64,000 nucleotides of DNA from Legionella sheltonii (GTDB lineage Bacteria; Pseudomonadota; Gammaproteobacteria; Legionellales; Legionellaceae): NCBI RefSeq assembly GCF_026191355.1, contig NZ_JAPHOQ010000008.1, forward strand, positions 62,001 through 126,000. Reading direction: 5' to 3'. The position numbers and the translations under genes were made by a program. Positions 8,282 to 17,250 of the stretch are shown piece by piece; positions within the stretch are counted from its first letter, which is position 1, and the number at the start of each line of letters is the position of its first letter. The notes beneath the pieces are model-generated. The model made no database searches and had not been told where the DNA came from. It worked only from the letters and a program-made list of their open reading frames with translations.

Positions 8282-10097
8282 CGTTCCCACTTTCAGATTG
8301 CCAAACATAAAAAGCATTGAGTTCATTGTCAGCCACTAATTTTTTAATGATGTTTCTTCTTAGCTTGCCACTCGTAGTCTTAGGAATTTTCTTGGGTGGT
8401 AACAACGCAATGAAATGAGGGGTTAGGCCAAAACTAGAACTAATATTTGCTTTTATTTTATTTACAATGTCTTCAAGCTCTTGCTCGGAAAAAAGTTGCT
8501 TCACTTCGGCAACAATGGCTAATTGTTCGGAATCACTGACATTTATTGAAAATGCTGCGATACAGCCTGTTCTTAAGCGAGAATCTGATGTGGCAAGAAA
8601 TATTTCAATATCATAGGGATAGTGATTTTTTCCATTGATTATAATGAGCTCTTTTATTCTTCCGGTGATGTATAAATTATCATTATATAAAAATCCCAAG
8701 TCTCCAGTTCTAAGATATTTCATGGACTCCGAATTTGTTAAATCAGCATGAAATGTTTCTTTTGTTACCTCATCATTTTCCCAATAGCCAGTGGTAACAC
8801 TAGGCCCTCGCAACCAAATTTCTCCGATTTCGCCCTCGGCACATTTTTTAAAAGGGGCTTTAGAGGCAATAATTATGGGGACCATGGGCTTACCACATCC
8901 AACTAGAACAGTATGCTTAGTATTTTCAACATGGTCCGCCAGGACTACTTTATTTTGACGCAAAGACTCCACATCAACTTTTAAAAGTTGCGGATGGTCA
9001 TTCCCATTTTTGTGACCACTGACAAATACAGTGGATTCTGCCAAACCGTAAATTGGATAAAAAGATTTTTTTTGGAAGCCGTATTTACTAAATTTGTTAT
9101 GGAAATTCGTTAAAGTTCTATGATGAATATATTCCGCCCCATTGTATGCCACCCGCCATGAATCTAATTGCAAGTTGTTGCCAATTATCTGTTCATCAAT
9201 TCTTTTTTCACAAAGTTCATACGCGAAATTTGGTCCGCCACTGATATGTGCTCCAAAATCAGAAATTGCTTTTAGCCATAAATAGGGATGCCTTAGGAAT
9301 GTAATGGGAGACATCATAAAAATGCGGAAGCCTGCATATACAGGGAATAACAAATTACCTATCAGCCCCATATCATGATAGGGAGGCAACCAGGAAACCA
9401 TATGTTCATTGCTGGTTTTACCGATTGTTTCATAGACTAAGCTCAAATTATCCAACAGATTTCCATGTCGTACGATGACGCCCTTAGGCATGGCAGTTGA
9501 GCCTGATGTATATTGCAAATAGCACATATCTGAGCTTTTAAGTAATACAGGCTTATATAAATTTGCCATATCCACTGATGCTTTATTGATATCCAGCCAG
9601 CGAAAATGGTGAAAATCCCATTCCATTAAATGATTCACCTGGGTTGAGAATTTAGTAACAAATTTTTGAATTAAAGGGATGGAGGCAAGATTTTTTATGA
9701 ATCCCAGTTTTTTTATTTTTTGTATGATCTCTGTATTTGATAAAATAATTGAGGGCTGCGAGTTATTAATAATTGCCTGTAATTTTTCAACAGTACTTTT
9801 ATCAAATGGGGGATAAGCAGGTACAGCAAGTACTCCCGCAAAAAAGCACGCCCAAAAAGTCACTATGTAATCCATTCCTGGTGAAAAAATCAACAAGGCT
9901 CGGTCTCCAGGTTTTACGTATTGTTGAATTAATGCAGCTAAGGAATGGATTTTTTGTTGTAGTTCGCCGTAGGTTAGTAACTCACTTTGTTCAAACAATC
10001 CCGTTGAAGAGAAGTAATACAATGGAGCTGATGGGTTCATAAGACAACGGTCTGTGAACAGCTCAACCATGCTTTCGATTTTTTTCTTTGAGTTCAT
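8271..10097 (-). CDS. fatty-acyl-AMP ligase (FAAL family)
   Basis: The protein is an ANL-superfamily adenylating enzyme of about 608 residues. The AMP-binding motif YTSGSTAMPKG lies near residue 200; WLPPYHDMGL and the insertion after it are typical of fatty-acyl-AMP ligases, which load fatty acids on carrier proteins instead of CoA. The C-terminal subdomain is present (RTGDLGF, GRIKELIIINGKNHYP, and SGKLRR near the end). It lies directly upstream of an ACP-fused alpha-oxoamine synthase and overlaps it by about 8-11 bases, so it probably charges that ACP. The frame opens with TTG at 10109; ATG at 10097 (MNSKKK) is the more likely start. Confidence 0.88.
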   Translation of the reverse strand: MNSKKKIESMVELFTDRCLMNPSAPLYYFSSTGLFEQSELLTYGELQQKIHSLAALIQQYVKPGDRALLIFSPGMDYIVTFWACFFAGVLAVPAYPPFDKSTVEKLQAIINNSQPSIILSNTEIIQKIKKLGFIKNLASIPLIQKFVTKFSTQVNHLMEWDFHHFRWLDINKASVDMANLYKPVLLKSSDMCYLQYTSGSTAMPKGVIVRHGNLLDNLSLVYETIGKTSNEHMVSWLPPYHDMGLIGNLLFPVYAGFRIFMMSPITFLRHPYLWLKAISDFGAHISGGPNFAYELCEKRIDEQIIGNNLQLDSWRVAYNGAEYIHHRTLTNFHNKFSKYGFQKKSFYPIYGLAESTVFVSGHKNGNDHPQLLKVDVESLRQNKVVLADHVENTKHTVLVGCGKPMVPIIIASKAPFKKCAEGEIGEIWLRGPSVTTGYWENDEVTKETFHADLTNSESMKYLRTGDLGFLYNDNLYITGRIKELIIINGKNHYPYDIEIFLATSDSRLRTGCIAAFSINVSDSEQLAIVAEVKQLFSEQELEDIVNKIKANISSSFGLTPHFIALLPPKKIPKTTSGKLRRNIIKKLVADNELNAFYVWQSESGNDDE

Positions 10098-10285
10098 CAG
10101 AGTGGCCAAATAGTTTTCAAATACAAATTACATTACAAATTATCGGTATCTTAGTTTGCTCATATTTTATGAGTGTAGTCGTTTTTTTTAATTGCTCAAG
10201 AAATGAACAGATTTTTTTTATGAATAAACGTAGACCAGGATTAAAACTGGCCTACATTTGAAGGGAATTAGAAAAGCAATTTAAA

Positions 10286-10642
10286 TCAAACATACATTGA
10301 ATTTCGGATTTCTTCGAAGCGGTTGCTCTCTTGTTCTTGCATTTTTTCGGCTGCTTGTTTCTCCGCTTCCTCTTGTTGTTGTTGCGCTTTTAATTTGCTA
10401 AGTTCAATCATATTTTGCAATTTTAATTCCTGTAAAATTGCAGCTAATAAAAAGTCAGAGGTAGTCTGTAAACTTATTTCTTGAATGGGTTGTTGTCCTT
10501 CCTGTGGGTTTTGAGTTTTCTGTAAAGATGATGGGGATCTTTGTTTTTGATGAAAGAAAAGTTGTGATTTTTGATGAGTATCAGGTTGTTTTCTTTTATT
10601 ATTTCCATTTACAAAAGCAACATTTGTGTGTTTTTTACCCAT
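10286..10642 (-). CDS. small Gln-rich coiled-coil protein, function unknown
   Basis: A strong ribosome-binding site (AAGGAGAT, 5 bases before ATG) supports this 118-aa gene. The N-terminus is basic and Asn/Lys/Gln-rich, the middle is Gln/Pro-rich, and residues 65-112 form a likely amphipathic helix rich in Gln and Glu (QQQEEAEKQAAEK). No domain is recognised. It lies between the FAAL gene and the second PARG-like gene, on the same strand, with about 180 bases to the former. The acidic C-terminal helix would fit a small secreted protein, but nothing shows this directly. Confidence 0.6.
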   Translation of the reverse strand: MGKKHTNVAFVNGNNKRKQPDTHQKSQLFFHQKQRSPSSLQKTQNPQEGQQPIQEISLQTTSDFLLAAILQELKLQNMIELSKLKAQQQQEEAEKQAAEKMQEQESNRFEEIRNSMYV

Positions 10643-10887
10643 GGTGATCTCCTTTTCCTATGAGTCCCTCTCAGATTAATATAAATCTTGAGTAAAATGC
10701 AATTCTTTTTTTCAAAATCACCAAATTTTGACGCTTATGGGTTATTCTGCTCATCTTGGCTATTTATTTTATTTTTCGTTTCGTTTGTTTATGGTAAGTC
10801 ATTGCTGTCGGTTGGGCATTGATTCGACAAGTCAGTATGAACGCTTAGCATGTTCAGCCCCAAGTTTTTGGGGCTCAGTTGGCGCAA

Positions 10888-10917
10888 TGCATCGATCGAT
10901 TGTTATCAATCGATGCA
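10888..10917. repeat. inverted repeat downstream of the second PARG-like gene
   Basis: TGCATCGATCGAT is followed four bases later by ATCAATCGATGCA; the arms pair with one mismatch over 13 bases. A second hairpin, AGCCCCAA/TTGGGGCT, sits at 10856-10875. Neither is followed by a clear T-run. They probably end or attenuate transcripts of the adjacent minus-strand gene, but a protein-binding role is equally possible. Confidence 0.4.
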
Positions 10918-10925
10918 CCTAGCAT

Positions 10926-12014
10926 TTAGACTAATTTCAAAGTCGATGCAGCAGAATGAGTATCTCCAAGTTTCATACCATTAAGATATTGTTCAAATAT
11001 GGCAAAATTATTATGCGAATCCGTGTTAATTATAGGGAATACAATATGGTTGAAGAAATGGGCACGTTTTTCAATTTCCTCCCCATAAATCTTTGCCACT
11101 ATAGAGGGGTCATTTTTAAATGCGCCACAACCCCAAGCACCCAAAATTGCATTGGGTTGTCCTTCAAGAATTAGTGTATCTAATTGGGCTGCGATACGCC
11201 TTCGCAAATCCGCTGTATATTGTGCTCGAGCTTGTTGCGTTAGCGCGTGGGGTTGGATGGCAAATTCAGGGGCTGCTGATCTTAATTCGAAAAATGGGAA
11301 AATCTCTGATGGCTGAAGAAATGAATAACTCAAGTCGCTGTCTGCAACACGAGTTGCTGATGTAAAATCACTAGAATCAATGGGCAGAGTTACTTCTGGT
11401 CCCCTGAAACATATTCTAGGGACTCGGCTAAAGAGTACTTTATGTCCTGAGGAATCCGTTTCTCCTACCTGTTTTTTTAAGACCTCACGTTCTTCATCAG
11501 TCATTTTAATCTTGGCTTCTAGCAATTTGCTTGCGGTATCATGGTAGCGAAAGGTCATCGTGTCTTTATCGACGTATATTATTTTATCCAGTAAGGATTG
11601 AGCACAGGTGCTTCGATGCCACATATTTTCTTCTTGGGCACTTCCGCCCTCCAAGGATGCACCCCCTGGGAATACTGGATTGGCCATATTGAGTACAGAA
11701 TACGGTTTACCATGCTTCCTGGTTGCTTCAAGTGTTGCCAGCCCCCAATCTTTAGGGATTACTTCAACCGATTTTGGTGGAACTAATTTTTTTTGTGCCC
11801 ATTGAGCTAAATTAGATTGAGCCTGTTTGTGGAGTTCCTGGAGTTTATTGGAATCCTCGATGCTGTCTAATGTTTTTCCCATGCTTCTATGACGCCATCT
11901 ACTACCGGTATAAGAGCCGGTGAGGATATGGGGTTTATGAGCGGCATATACATCTCGAATTGCAGAGGGAGCTTTCGAAGATGTGGGTCTAAATAGAGCA
12001 AACCTCGCCATCAT
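10926..12014 (-). CDS. microbial-type PARG-like protein (TIGR02452/DUF2263 family), copy 2
   Basis: The 362-aa protein is a close paralogue of the 5391-6467 product and has the same key blocks: NMANPVFPGGASLEGG with QEE, and LGAWGCGAFKNDP. Both catalytic loop regions look intact, so the copy should be functional. Differences cluster around residues 190-230, the region between the catalytic loops, which may alter substrate choice. The start is ATG ATG at 12009-12014. The two copies flank the FAAL/ACP-AOS genes in the same orientation, which suggests duplication around or insertion between them. Confidence 0.75.
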   Translation of the reverse strand: MMARFALFRPTSSKAPSAIRDVYAAHKPHILTGSYTGSRWRHRSMGKTLDSIEDSNKLQELHKQAQSNLAQWAQKKLVPPKSVEVIPKDWGLATLEATRKHGKPYSVLNMANPVFPGGASLEGGSAQEENMWHRSTCAQSLLDKIIYVDKDTMTFRYHDTASKLLEAKIKMTDEEREVLKKQVGETDSSGHKVLFSRVPRICFRGPEVTLPIDSSDFTSATRVADSDLSYSFLQPSEIFPFFELRSAAPEFAIQPHALTQQARAQYTADLRRRIAAQLDTLILEGQPNAILGAWGCGAFKNDPSIVAKIYGEEIEKRAHFFNHIVFPIINTDSHNNFAIFEQYLNGMKLGDTHSAASTLKLV

Positions 12015-12494
12015 TTTTCTATCCTTAATTTCTAGTACTTACATTCTATTTTGGTGTTCTGCTTTTAAAACACGCTGGCGCAGTTTTTATTAAGAGTTCA
12101 CTTCGAGATAGAATAAAAGTAAGGTCAAATTCCATAAGCACACAACAGCTTTGAGTGGTATCCGATTGAATTTCCATAATCCAAATAGCACTCTTGATTT
12201 TTGTTTTTATTGATAAATTTTTTGAACATGCAACAAGATGGGTAACTCTCCAATAGCATTATTCTAAGCAATTGCATCCTTCCCTTTTACTTCTTGATTC
12301 AACATTGAGTAAGTTGAGTCAAAATGAGTAAACCAGAATGCTCAAAAAAAGTCAACTGTGTTTTTTTACCCTAGACAGAAGTTTATTTAATCAGCTGCGG
12401 TAGCCGCCAAAAGCTAGATTTCACCGTTTCTGCAACTAGGAATTTTTAGAGTTCTTGTTAAATCAAACACTTATTTACTGAATATTTTATCTGC
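12015..12494. other. intergenic stretch without a visible gene
   Basis: About 480 AT-rich bases separate the PARG-like gene from the YihY-like gene. I see no convincing ORF, RNA fold or repeat here. The right-hand end must hold the terminator of the YihY-like gene and the left end the promoter of the PARG-like gene, but I cannot point to either with confidence. Confidence 0.5.
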
Positions 12495-13376
12495 CTATCC
12501 CTCAGTTGATTTTATAGGGAAAGCGTTGCGCGTGGGAGTAATCTTAATTTTGTTTTTAGTAGAATAAATTTTTGTTATTTCTGCGCCAATAAAGAAAATT
12601 TGTGCTGCATAGTAAACCCAAATTAGAAGGATTATTAAAGAACCTGCCGCACCAAATATTGAAACAATGTGAGCGTGATGTAAATAAAACCCAATTAATA
12701 CTTTTCCTAAAATAAAGAGTAAGGAGGTACTTAAGGCGCCTACCCACACATTATTCCATTTAAGTTTGACGTCGGGTAAATGTTTAAACATCAGTGCAAA
12801 GAGTAGGGTGGCGATGATAAAAGAAAAAAAGTAACTCATTATTAATTCAGAAAAAATATTAATACCTATAAAATAGTGAATTCGACTGCTTAAGGCAGCG
12901 AGTAAGGTAGTTATTACCAAAGAAATTAACAGTAACAGAGCTGAAATCAAGACCATAGAAAAGGATAGAAATCTACTTTTGATGAAAGCAAATCGTTTTT
13001 TATGGGGATTCGATTTAACTCCCCAAATAATATTTAATCCTGCCTGCACTTCACTAAAAATACCTGAAGCGCTGAATAATAAGATAAGAATACTAACGAT
13101 TTGTACATTTAAGAAAGTTGTTGGTAGGGTCATATTTTTAATGATTGCTTGAACTTCTAAAGCAACATCTTCCCCTACTAAAATAGTTATTTGGGATAAT
13201 ATTTGGCTTCGAGCCACCTCTTCCCCAAATAATGCGCCTACTATCGTAATACTGATTAATAAAATTGGGGCGAGGGAAAATAGGGTATAGTAGGCAAGGG
13301 CAGCTGCAAGACTTGCAACTCGATCTTCTCGCCAATTCGTATAGACTTCCTTTATCCACTTTAAGACTTTGATCAT
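12495..13376 (-). CDS. YihY/BrkB family inner-membrane protein
   Basis: The protein matches the YihY/BrkB family: an N-terminal amphipathic stretch followed by RVASLAAALAYYTLFSLAPILL, the family hallmark, and then about six transmembrane helices. The family is often called a virulence-factor BrkB relative or (wrongly) RNase BN; its biochemical role is not settled. The frame opens at 13547, but the first 57 codons do not fit the family. The start MIKVLKWIKEVY at 13376 gives 293 residues, the usual length. It stands alone, with the next gene divergent. Confidence 0.8.
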   Translation of the reverse strand: MIKVLKWIKEVYTNWREDRVASLAAALAYYTLFSLAPILLISITIVGALFGEEVARSQILSQITILVGEDVALEVQAIIKNMTLPTTFLNVQIVSILILLFSASGIFSEVQAGLNIIWGVKSNPHKKRFAFIKSRFLSFSMVLISALLLLISLVITTLLAALSSRIHYFIGINIFSELIMSYFFSFIIATLLFALMFKHLPDVKLKWNNVWVGALSTSLLFILGKVLIGFYLHHAHIVSIFGAAGSLIILLIWVYYAAQIFFIGAEITKIYSTKNKIKITPTRNAFPIKSTEG

Positions 13377-13628
13377 GAATGATTTACTCAAAGAATATTT
13401 GGGGGAGTACTTACTTCCTATTGATGCATTCAGTTTGTGATTAAAAAAATCTAAGAGCAATAGCAATTCTCGTTTTTTTTCAACGAAAGTAAATCTGGCA
13501 CCACTTTTCTTATAACAAGGAATCAACGTTCTTCGATGCCTCTGCAAGCAAGCACAGAACCGCCTATGCGTGTTGTCTTAACAAAATAAGCATGAATTAT
13601 TGGTCTATAATTATACTATGTTGGTCTT

Positions 13629-14312
13629 GTGTCATCACTCATGAAAATTGATCAAGAGTCCGTAAATGCTCTGTGTGGTGAGAGTGGCGAAGTAGTGGTA
13701 TTTGGCTTTGGCAAATATGACTATGAAGAGGTCTGTAATGGAATCAATGCAAATAATGGAATCAAAGCCTGTCATTCTGACGATTACGATTTCAAGCACA
13801 ACGAGCTAGGCAAAGATATTCCCTATTCGATGTACCGTCACTTTAAGATGATTCTTAATGATTTAATTCTGGACAATTATAAAAGAAAAAAAGAAGGAAA
13901 ACCCATAGTTCCTTTAATTTTTGTTGTTGGTAAGAGTGATGAACGTTGTGATCCACAGCAAATTGCGAAAAGAGATGAAGGCCCTGATGAAAAATGGGTT
14001 ACTCTAACCGAGTTACGTAGGGTCTATAAACTCACAACGGAATTTGGCACTGAATTTTCTCAAGTTGCTCGGGATACAGTTAAATTTGTAAGCCTTGATA
14101 CTCAGTCTAATCCAACCAAATTAAAGCCTGTTTCCCCTTTTTGGGAAAGCAAGGACTGGCAGAACGATTGGGAGCAACGAAAAGAAGAAACCCAGCTAAG
14201 ACACAACCGCTTGATAAAAAACAGCATGTGGCGGTCCAACCTACAAGGAAAGATTCAAGAAATAGATAAACTCAATCCTGATGAGGAAAATAAAGAAGGA
14301 AAAAAACTATAA
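13629..14312 (+). CDS. orphan protein, possible effector
   Basis: I recognise no family in this 227-aa protein. The N-terminal half has a beta-alpha pattern (EVVVFGFGKYDYEEV; PLIFVVGKSDE) that could be a nucleotide-binding or Rossmann-like core, but no full Walker motif is visible. The C-terminal 60 residues are strongly charged and probably helical, ending in a Glu/Lys-rich tail (NPDEENKEGKKL) of the sort found on Dot/Icm substrates. The frame starts with GTG at 13629; ATG at 13641 is an alternative, and neither has a good Shine-Dalgarno. Confidence 0.6.
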   Translation: MSSLMKIDQESVNALCGESGEVVVFGFGKYDYEEVCNGINANNGIKACHSDDYDFKHNELGKDIPYSMYRHFKMILNDLILDNYKRKKEGKPIVPLIFVVGKSDERCDPQQIAKRDEGPDEKWVTLTELRRVYKLTTEFGTEFSQVARDTVKFVSLDTQSNPTKLKPVSPFWESKDWQNDWEQRKEETQLRHNRLIKNSMWRSNLQGKIQEIDKLNPDEENKEGKKL

Positions 14313-14375
14313 GTTTCACCTCGAATCTTTATCTAAATCAGTTGCACCGCCTTCAGTGCAGTCAAGGACGGAGAG

Positions 14376-15017
14376 TTAAAGTATTCCTTGTTGACAATAT
14401 GATCGTTCTGTTGTGAATTGATGATAGCAAAACTGATATAAACCGAACGTAATAAAAGGGGCGGAAAATACGTCAATGCTATAATGGATATGTCCAAGCA
14501 TTACGGTTAATGAAAAGAATACGGTGGCGCATAAACAAATGATACGTAGTAGCATGTGTCGCCAAAAGATCATGAGCATCAGGCAAGGCCCGCCTACGTG
14601 TCCGGAAAAAAATAAATCCCCATCAAATAATATATAAGAAGCCAAATGCGGCGGAATACTTAATAAATTCTCAGGCGGTCCTAAATGCGTCATGCAGATG
14701 AAGACACTGCGAACAAAGATGAACACCGCGGCTGTTTTGGTCACGAACGGCAACCATTGGGGTTGCATTAATAAATAGATAATGAAAACAAGCCAAAAAA
14801 TAAGTGCAGCATGGATATGCAAAACATTCACATCCCATAGAGGTAAGTGATCCAGGAATAAATCAGATACCGAGGATCCTGCCATTCGTGTGGCATATAA
14901 CCCCGCATAATGTATGACAACAAAACTGGTAATTAATAATATCCCACCGGTCATTAAGTAATACAAATAATGACGGTCTTGGCATAAGGTGCGGTATTGC
15001 AGAAAGACGTTTCTCAT
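14376..15017 (-). CDS. PAP2_C / sphingomyelin-synthase-like membrane enzyme
   Basis: The 213-aa protein has about six hydrophobic segments and the two hallmark motifs of the sphingomyelin synthase/PAP2_C group: GDLFFSGH (H140) and HIHYSIDV (H178, D182). In this family the H-H-D triad transfers a phospho-headgroup from a lipid donor, or hydrolyses a lipid phosphate. Its ATG overlaps the stop of the upstream glycosyltransferase gene (ATGA overlap at 15014-15017), so the two proteins are made together and probably work on one lipid or glycolipid. The true substrate is unknown; a simple lipid phosphatase role cannot be excluded. Confidence 0.72.
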   Translation of the reverse strand: MRNVFLQYRTLCQDRHYLYYLMTGGILLITSFVVIHYAGLYATRMAGSSVSDLFLDHLPLWDVNVLHIHAALIFWLVFIIYLLMQPQWLPFVTKTAAVFIFVRSVFICMTHLGPPENLLSIPPHLASYILFDGDLFFSGHVGGPCLMLMIFWRHMLLRIICLCATVFFSLTVMLGHIHYSIDVFSAPFITFGLYQFCYHQFTTERSYCQQGIL

Positions 15018-16180
15018 GAGCGGCTCACTTTACGATACAAGGCTTCATACTGCTCGAGGCTATGCTCTATGTCATGTTGGAGTGCGAGTTGACGGCTTGC
15101 CCGTCCCATGGCCTGGCATTGTGCTTGATTCGATAACATGTTCATCAGCAATTGCGAAAGACCTTCCACATCATTTTCTGCAAAAAGATAGCCGTTGATT
15201 CCTGGTTGTACCAGCTCTGGTAACGCCATGGCATTGGCTGCCAGAATAGGGAGTCCAGAGGCAATTGCCTCGAGTGTGACAATGCTTTGCAATTCTGCCG
15301 TGCTCGCAATCACAAAGCAATCAGCTAACCCATAAATGAAAGGATACTCTGCATCGGATAGATAACCTGCAAAGGTCACATGCTGTGTCATACCTAACTG
15401 TGCGACGTGTTGCTTTAGGTGGGACTCGTAAGCACCAGTTCCTGTCAATACAAAATGAGCATCGACGTGGTTTCGTGCCTGTGCAAATGCGGTTATGACC
15501 ATGGGTAAATTTTTTTCCTGATCTAAACGCCCACAATACAACAGGGTGGGTTTGTTGGGCAGGCCTAAGCGAAGACGTAGGGGACGTGCTTCTTGATGGG
15601 GGCGAAATACATTAAGATTGACACCGCATGAAATCGCATGCACGGGGAATCGGTTATCCAACGCTTCGAGTAACGCTGCGGCGGTTTTTGTTGGCGTTGT
15701 TACTGCATCAACCTGGCGCAGCATGTCTAAAATGGGGCGCCAGCATCGGCGTGCGAACCAAGGTTTAAGGTATGAGGGCAAATGCGTATAGTGGAAAAAA
15801 TTTTCGGGCATAAAGTGATTCGTCGCAACCATAGGGATCTGGAGCTTTTTTCCAAGACGAAAACAGATGCCACCTAAAAAAAATCTTCCCTGGAGGTGAA
15901 TAACATCCGGCTGAAAGGTCCTTATCGCCTGTTCAATTCCTTTGCGAATGAACAGGGGCCAACACACGCGAAATTGTCGATATATCCACACAGGCCAAGA
16001 ACGAACGCGATATAAATGAACACCCTGATATGTTGTATACTCTTGTCGCACACTTCGCGAAGGGCAAATTACCAACACTTCATGGCCCCGTTGCTGAAGC
16101 TGCAGGGCGAGACGATGTGTGAAATATGCGCCCCCATTTAAATCAGGGGGATAACTATCAAGCACAGTAATAACGCGCAT
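15014..16180 (-). CDS. GT4-family glycosyltransferase
   Basis: The 388-aa protein has the GT-B layout of family 4: an N-terminal acceptor domain starting MRVITVLDSYPPDLNGG, a linker, and a C-terminal donor domain with LLYCGRLDQEKNL and the E(x7)E-like motif in ASTAELQSIVTLEAIASGLP. Such enzymes are retaining glycosyltransferases, often for lipids or surface glycans; relatives include mannosyltransferases acting on diacylglycerol or phosphatidylinositol. It is the first gene of a two-gene coupled unit with the PAP2_C protein. Codon use looks more GC-rich than its neighbours, possibly a sign of transfer. Confidence 0.85.
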   Translation of the reverse strand: MRVITVLDSYPPDLNGGAYFTHRLALQLQQRGHEVLVICPSRSVRQEYTTYQGVHLYRVRSWPVWIYRQFRVCWPLFIRKGIEQAIRTFQPDVIHLQGRFFLGGICFRLGKKLQIPMVATNHFMPENFFHYTHLPSYLKPWFARRCWRPILDMLRQVDAVTTPTKTAAALLEALDNRFPVHAISCGVNLNVFRPHQEARPLRLRLGLPNKPTLLYCGRLDQEKNLPMVITAFAQARNHVDAHFVLTGTGAYESHLKQHVAQLGMTQHVTFAGYLSDAEYPFIYGLADCFVIASTAELQSIVTLEAIASGLPILAANAMALPELVQPGINGYLFAENDVEGLSQLLMNMLSNQAQCQAMGRASRQLALQHDIEHSLEQYEALYRKVSRS

Positions 16181-16265
16181 TCTTCACTTTTTTGAAAAAT
16201 AATGCGCATCATACCAGAACGGATAGTCATGCTCAAATCATATTGTATTCATATGAGCCATTCTG

Positions 16266-16412
16266 ATGCTATTTTATATTTCATCAATCACTAATCTCAA
16301 ATTTTTAGCCGATATTTTCTCACAATCGGTTCATGCTAAGGAGCTTGATAGCCAAATTGGTTTACAGGAAACACTCACCTGTGCACCTGTGGGGTCAGGC
16401 CTTGAATTTTGA
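16266..16412 (+). pseudogene. 5' fragment of an IS4-like transposase ending in a GGGTCAGG repeat
   Basis: ATG at 16266 opens a 48-codon frame. The first 38 residues (containing NLKFLADIFSQSVHAKEL) look like the N-terminus of a transposase of the IS4 superfamily. The last ten codons (CAPVGSGLEF, stop) are supplied by the repeat copy starting at 16383. No continuation of the transposase is seen beyond the repeat. So the gene was cut at this point, with the remainder lost. The IS family assignment rests on memory of similar N-termini and is moderate. Confidence 0.45.
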
Positions 16413-16468
16413 ATTACAACCACGTACCAATAAAAAACCGGTGCAACTCACAATTCAAGGCCTGACCC
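16383..16468. repeat. GGGTCAGGCC palindromic repeat, long subtype A (copy 1)
   Basis: The copy starts GCACCTGTGGGGTCAGGCC and ends AAGGCCTGACCC. Its two 24-base arms are inverted repeats with two mismatches, so the transcript could fold into a long hairpin with a loop around CCACGTACCAATAAAAAACC. Three more copies of the same subtype lie at 18099, 20297 and 32998. The layout resembles REP/RAYT-type or MITE-like elements; the mobilising enzyme is not in this window. Confidence 0.85.
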
Positions 16469-16578
16469 TCTAAGTCTTTAAATTTCTTTCCTAAGTCGAC
16501 AGATTCAGTAATGCCCACTCTGCGCAACCAGCGTATTGTTGTAATCCATGTTGAGCGATATAAGCTTGGTGTACTCAT

Positions 16579-17157
16579 TTAAAACCCCATTGACGCGAGA
16601 TGTTTAGGCAGTATTAGCGTTTGACTAAACGGTGCTCTGGAGGCCTCAGTTGCTTTTTGGGCCTCGAATGCTTCTCTTTGCACCTCGATATCCTGTTTAA
16701 TATAATTAATCGGCTGTTCGTCACTATCATAGTTTACTTTAATTTCAGAATAGTCCAGCTCTAATTTTTCTTGGATTACGAACAAGATACGATATAGATC
16801 GCCGTCTTCGGCAAGACGTTTCTTACCCAAATTTTTTTTAAGTTTCTGCAGTAAATCGATTACCTTTGCCTTAGGTGAGGGTTCAAAGTCTGCTTGAAGT
16901 ATAGATCCATAGCATTCATCAAAGCTTTGGTTGTGCACACTAGCCAGCGCATTTTGTACTTCATCGCCATGGTTAGTTGCCCATCTGAATGAAAAAAAAC
17001 GTCCTATGGAGCCGCCCCAGACATAGGGTCGGCAAAATATTGATGAATATGCTCCAGAGTATTTAAATAGCAATTTTTTGGCTATTTCAAACGCGTCATT
17101 TTCTTTTTCTAATCTCTTCCATACAGTGCGCCAATATTGAATCGATTGACCTGACAT
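16579..17157 (-). CDS. hypothetical protein, 192 aa
   Basis: No domain is recognised. The N-terminal part is Trp/Arg/Tyr-rich (YWRTVWKRLEKEND; RPYVWGGSIGRFFSFRW), the middle is basic, and the C-terminal third is acidic and helical. There is no signal peptide or membrane segment. It sits between repeat copies in the IS-rich block, with a short repeat 94 bases upstream. Just beyond its stop another frame stays open for 27 codons (about 16490-16573, minus strand), so the gene may have lost a C-terminal part by frameshift. An effector-like or remnant protein is possible. Confidence 0.5.
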   Translation of the reverse strand: MSGQSIQYWRTVWKRLEKENDAFEIAKKLLFKYSGAYSSIFCRPYVWGGSIGRFFSFRWATNHGDEVQNALASVHNQSFDECYGSILQADFEPSPKAKVIDLLQKLKKNLGKKRLAEDGDLYRILFVIQEKLELDYSEIKVNYDSDEQPINYIKQDIEVQREAFEAQKATEASRAPFSQTLILPKHLASMGF

Positions 17158-17250
17158 TTTTCACCTTGACCATCAATATTGATCGCAAATTGCACGGTTA
17201 AATTAAAAAAATGTCAAATGTGGCCGCGCGGGGCGAATTGCATTATGTTA

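Noticed and set aside
16490-16573. 27-codon minus-strand frame (VHQAYIAQHGLQQYAGCAEW) next to the 192-aa gene
   Set aside because: It looks protein-like but has no start and no recognised relative; it may be the lost C-terminus of the adjacent gene. Not enough to call.
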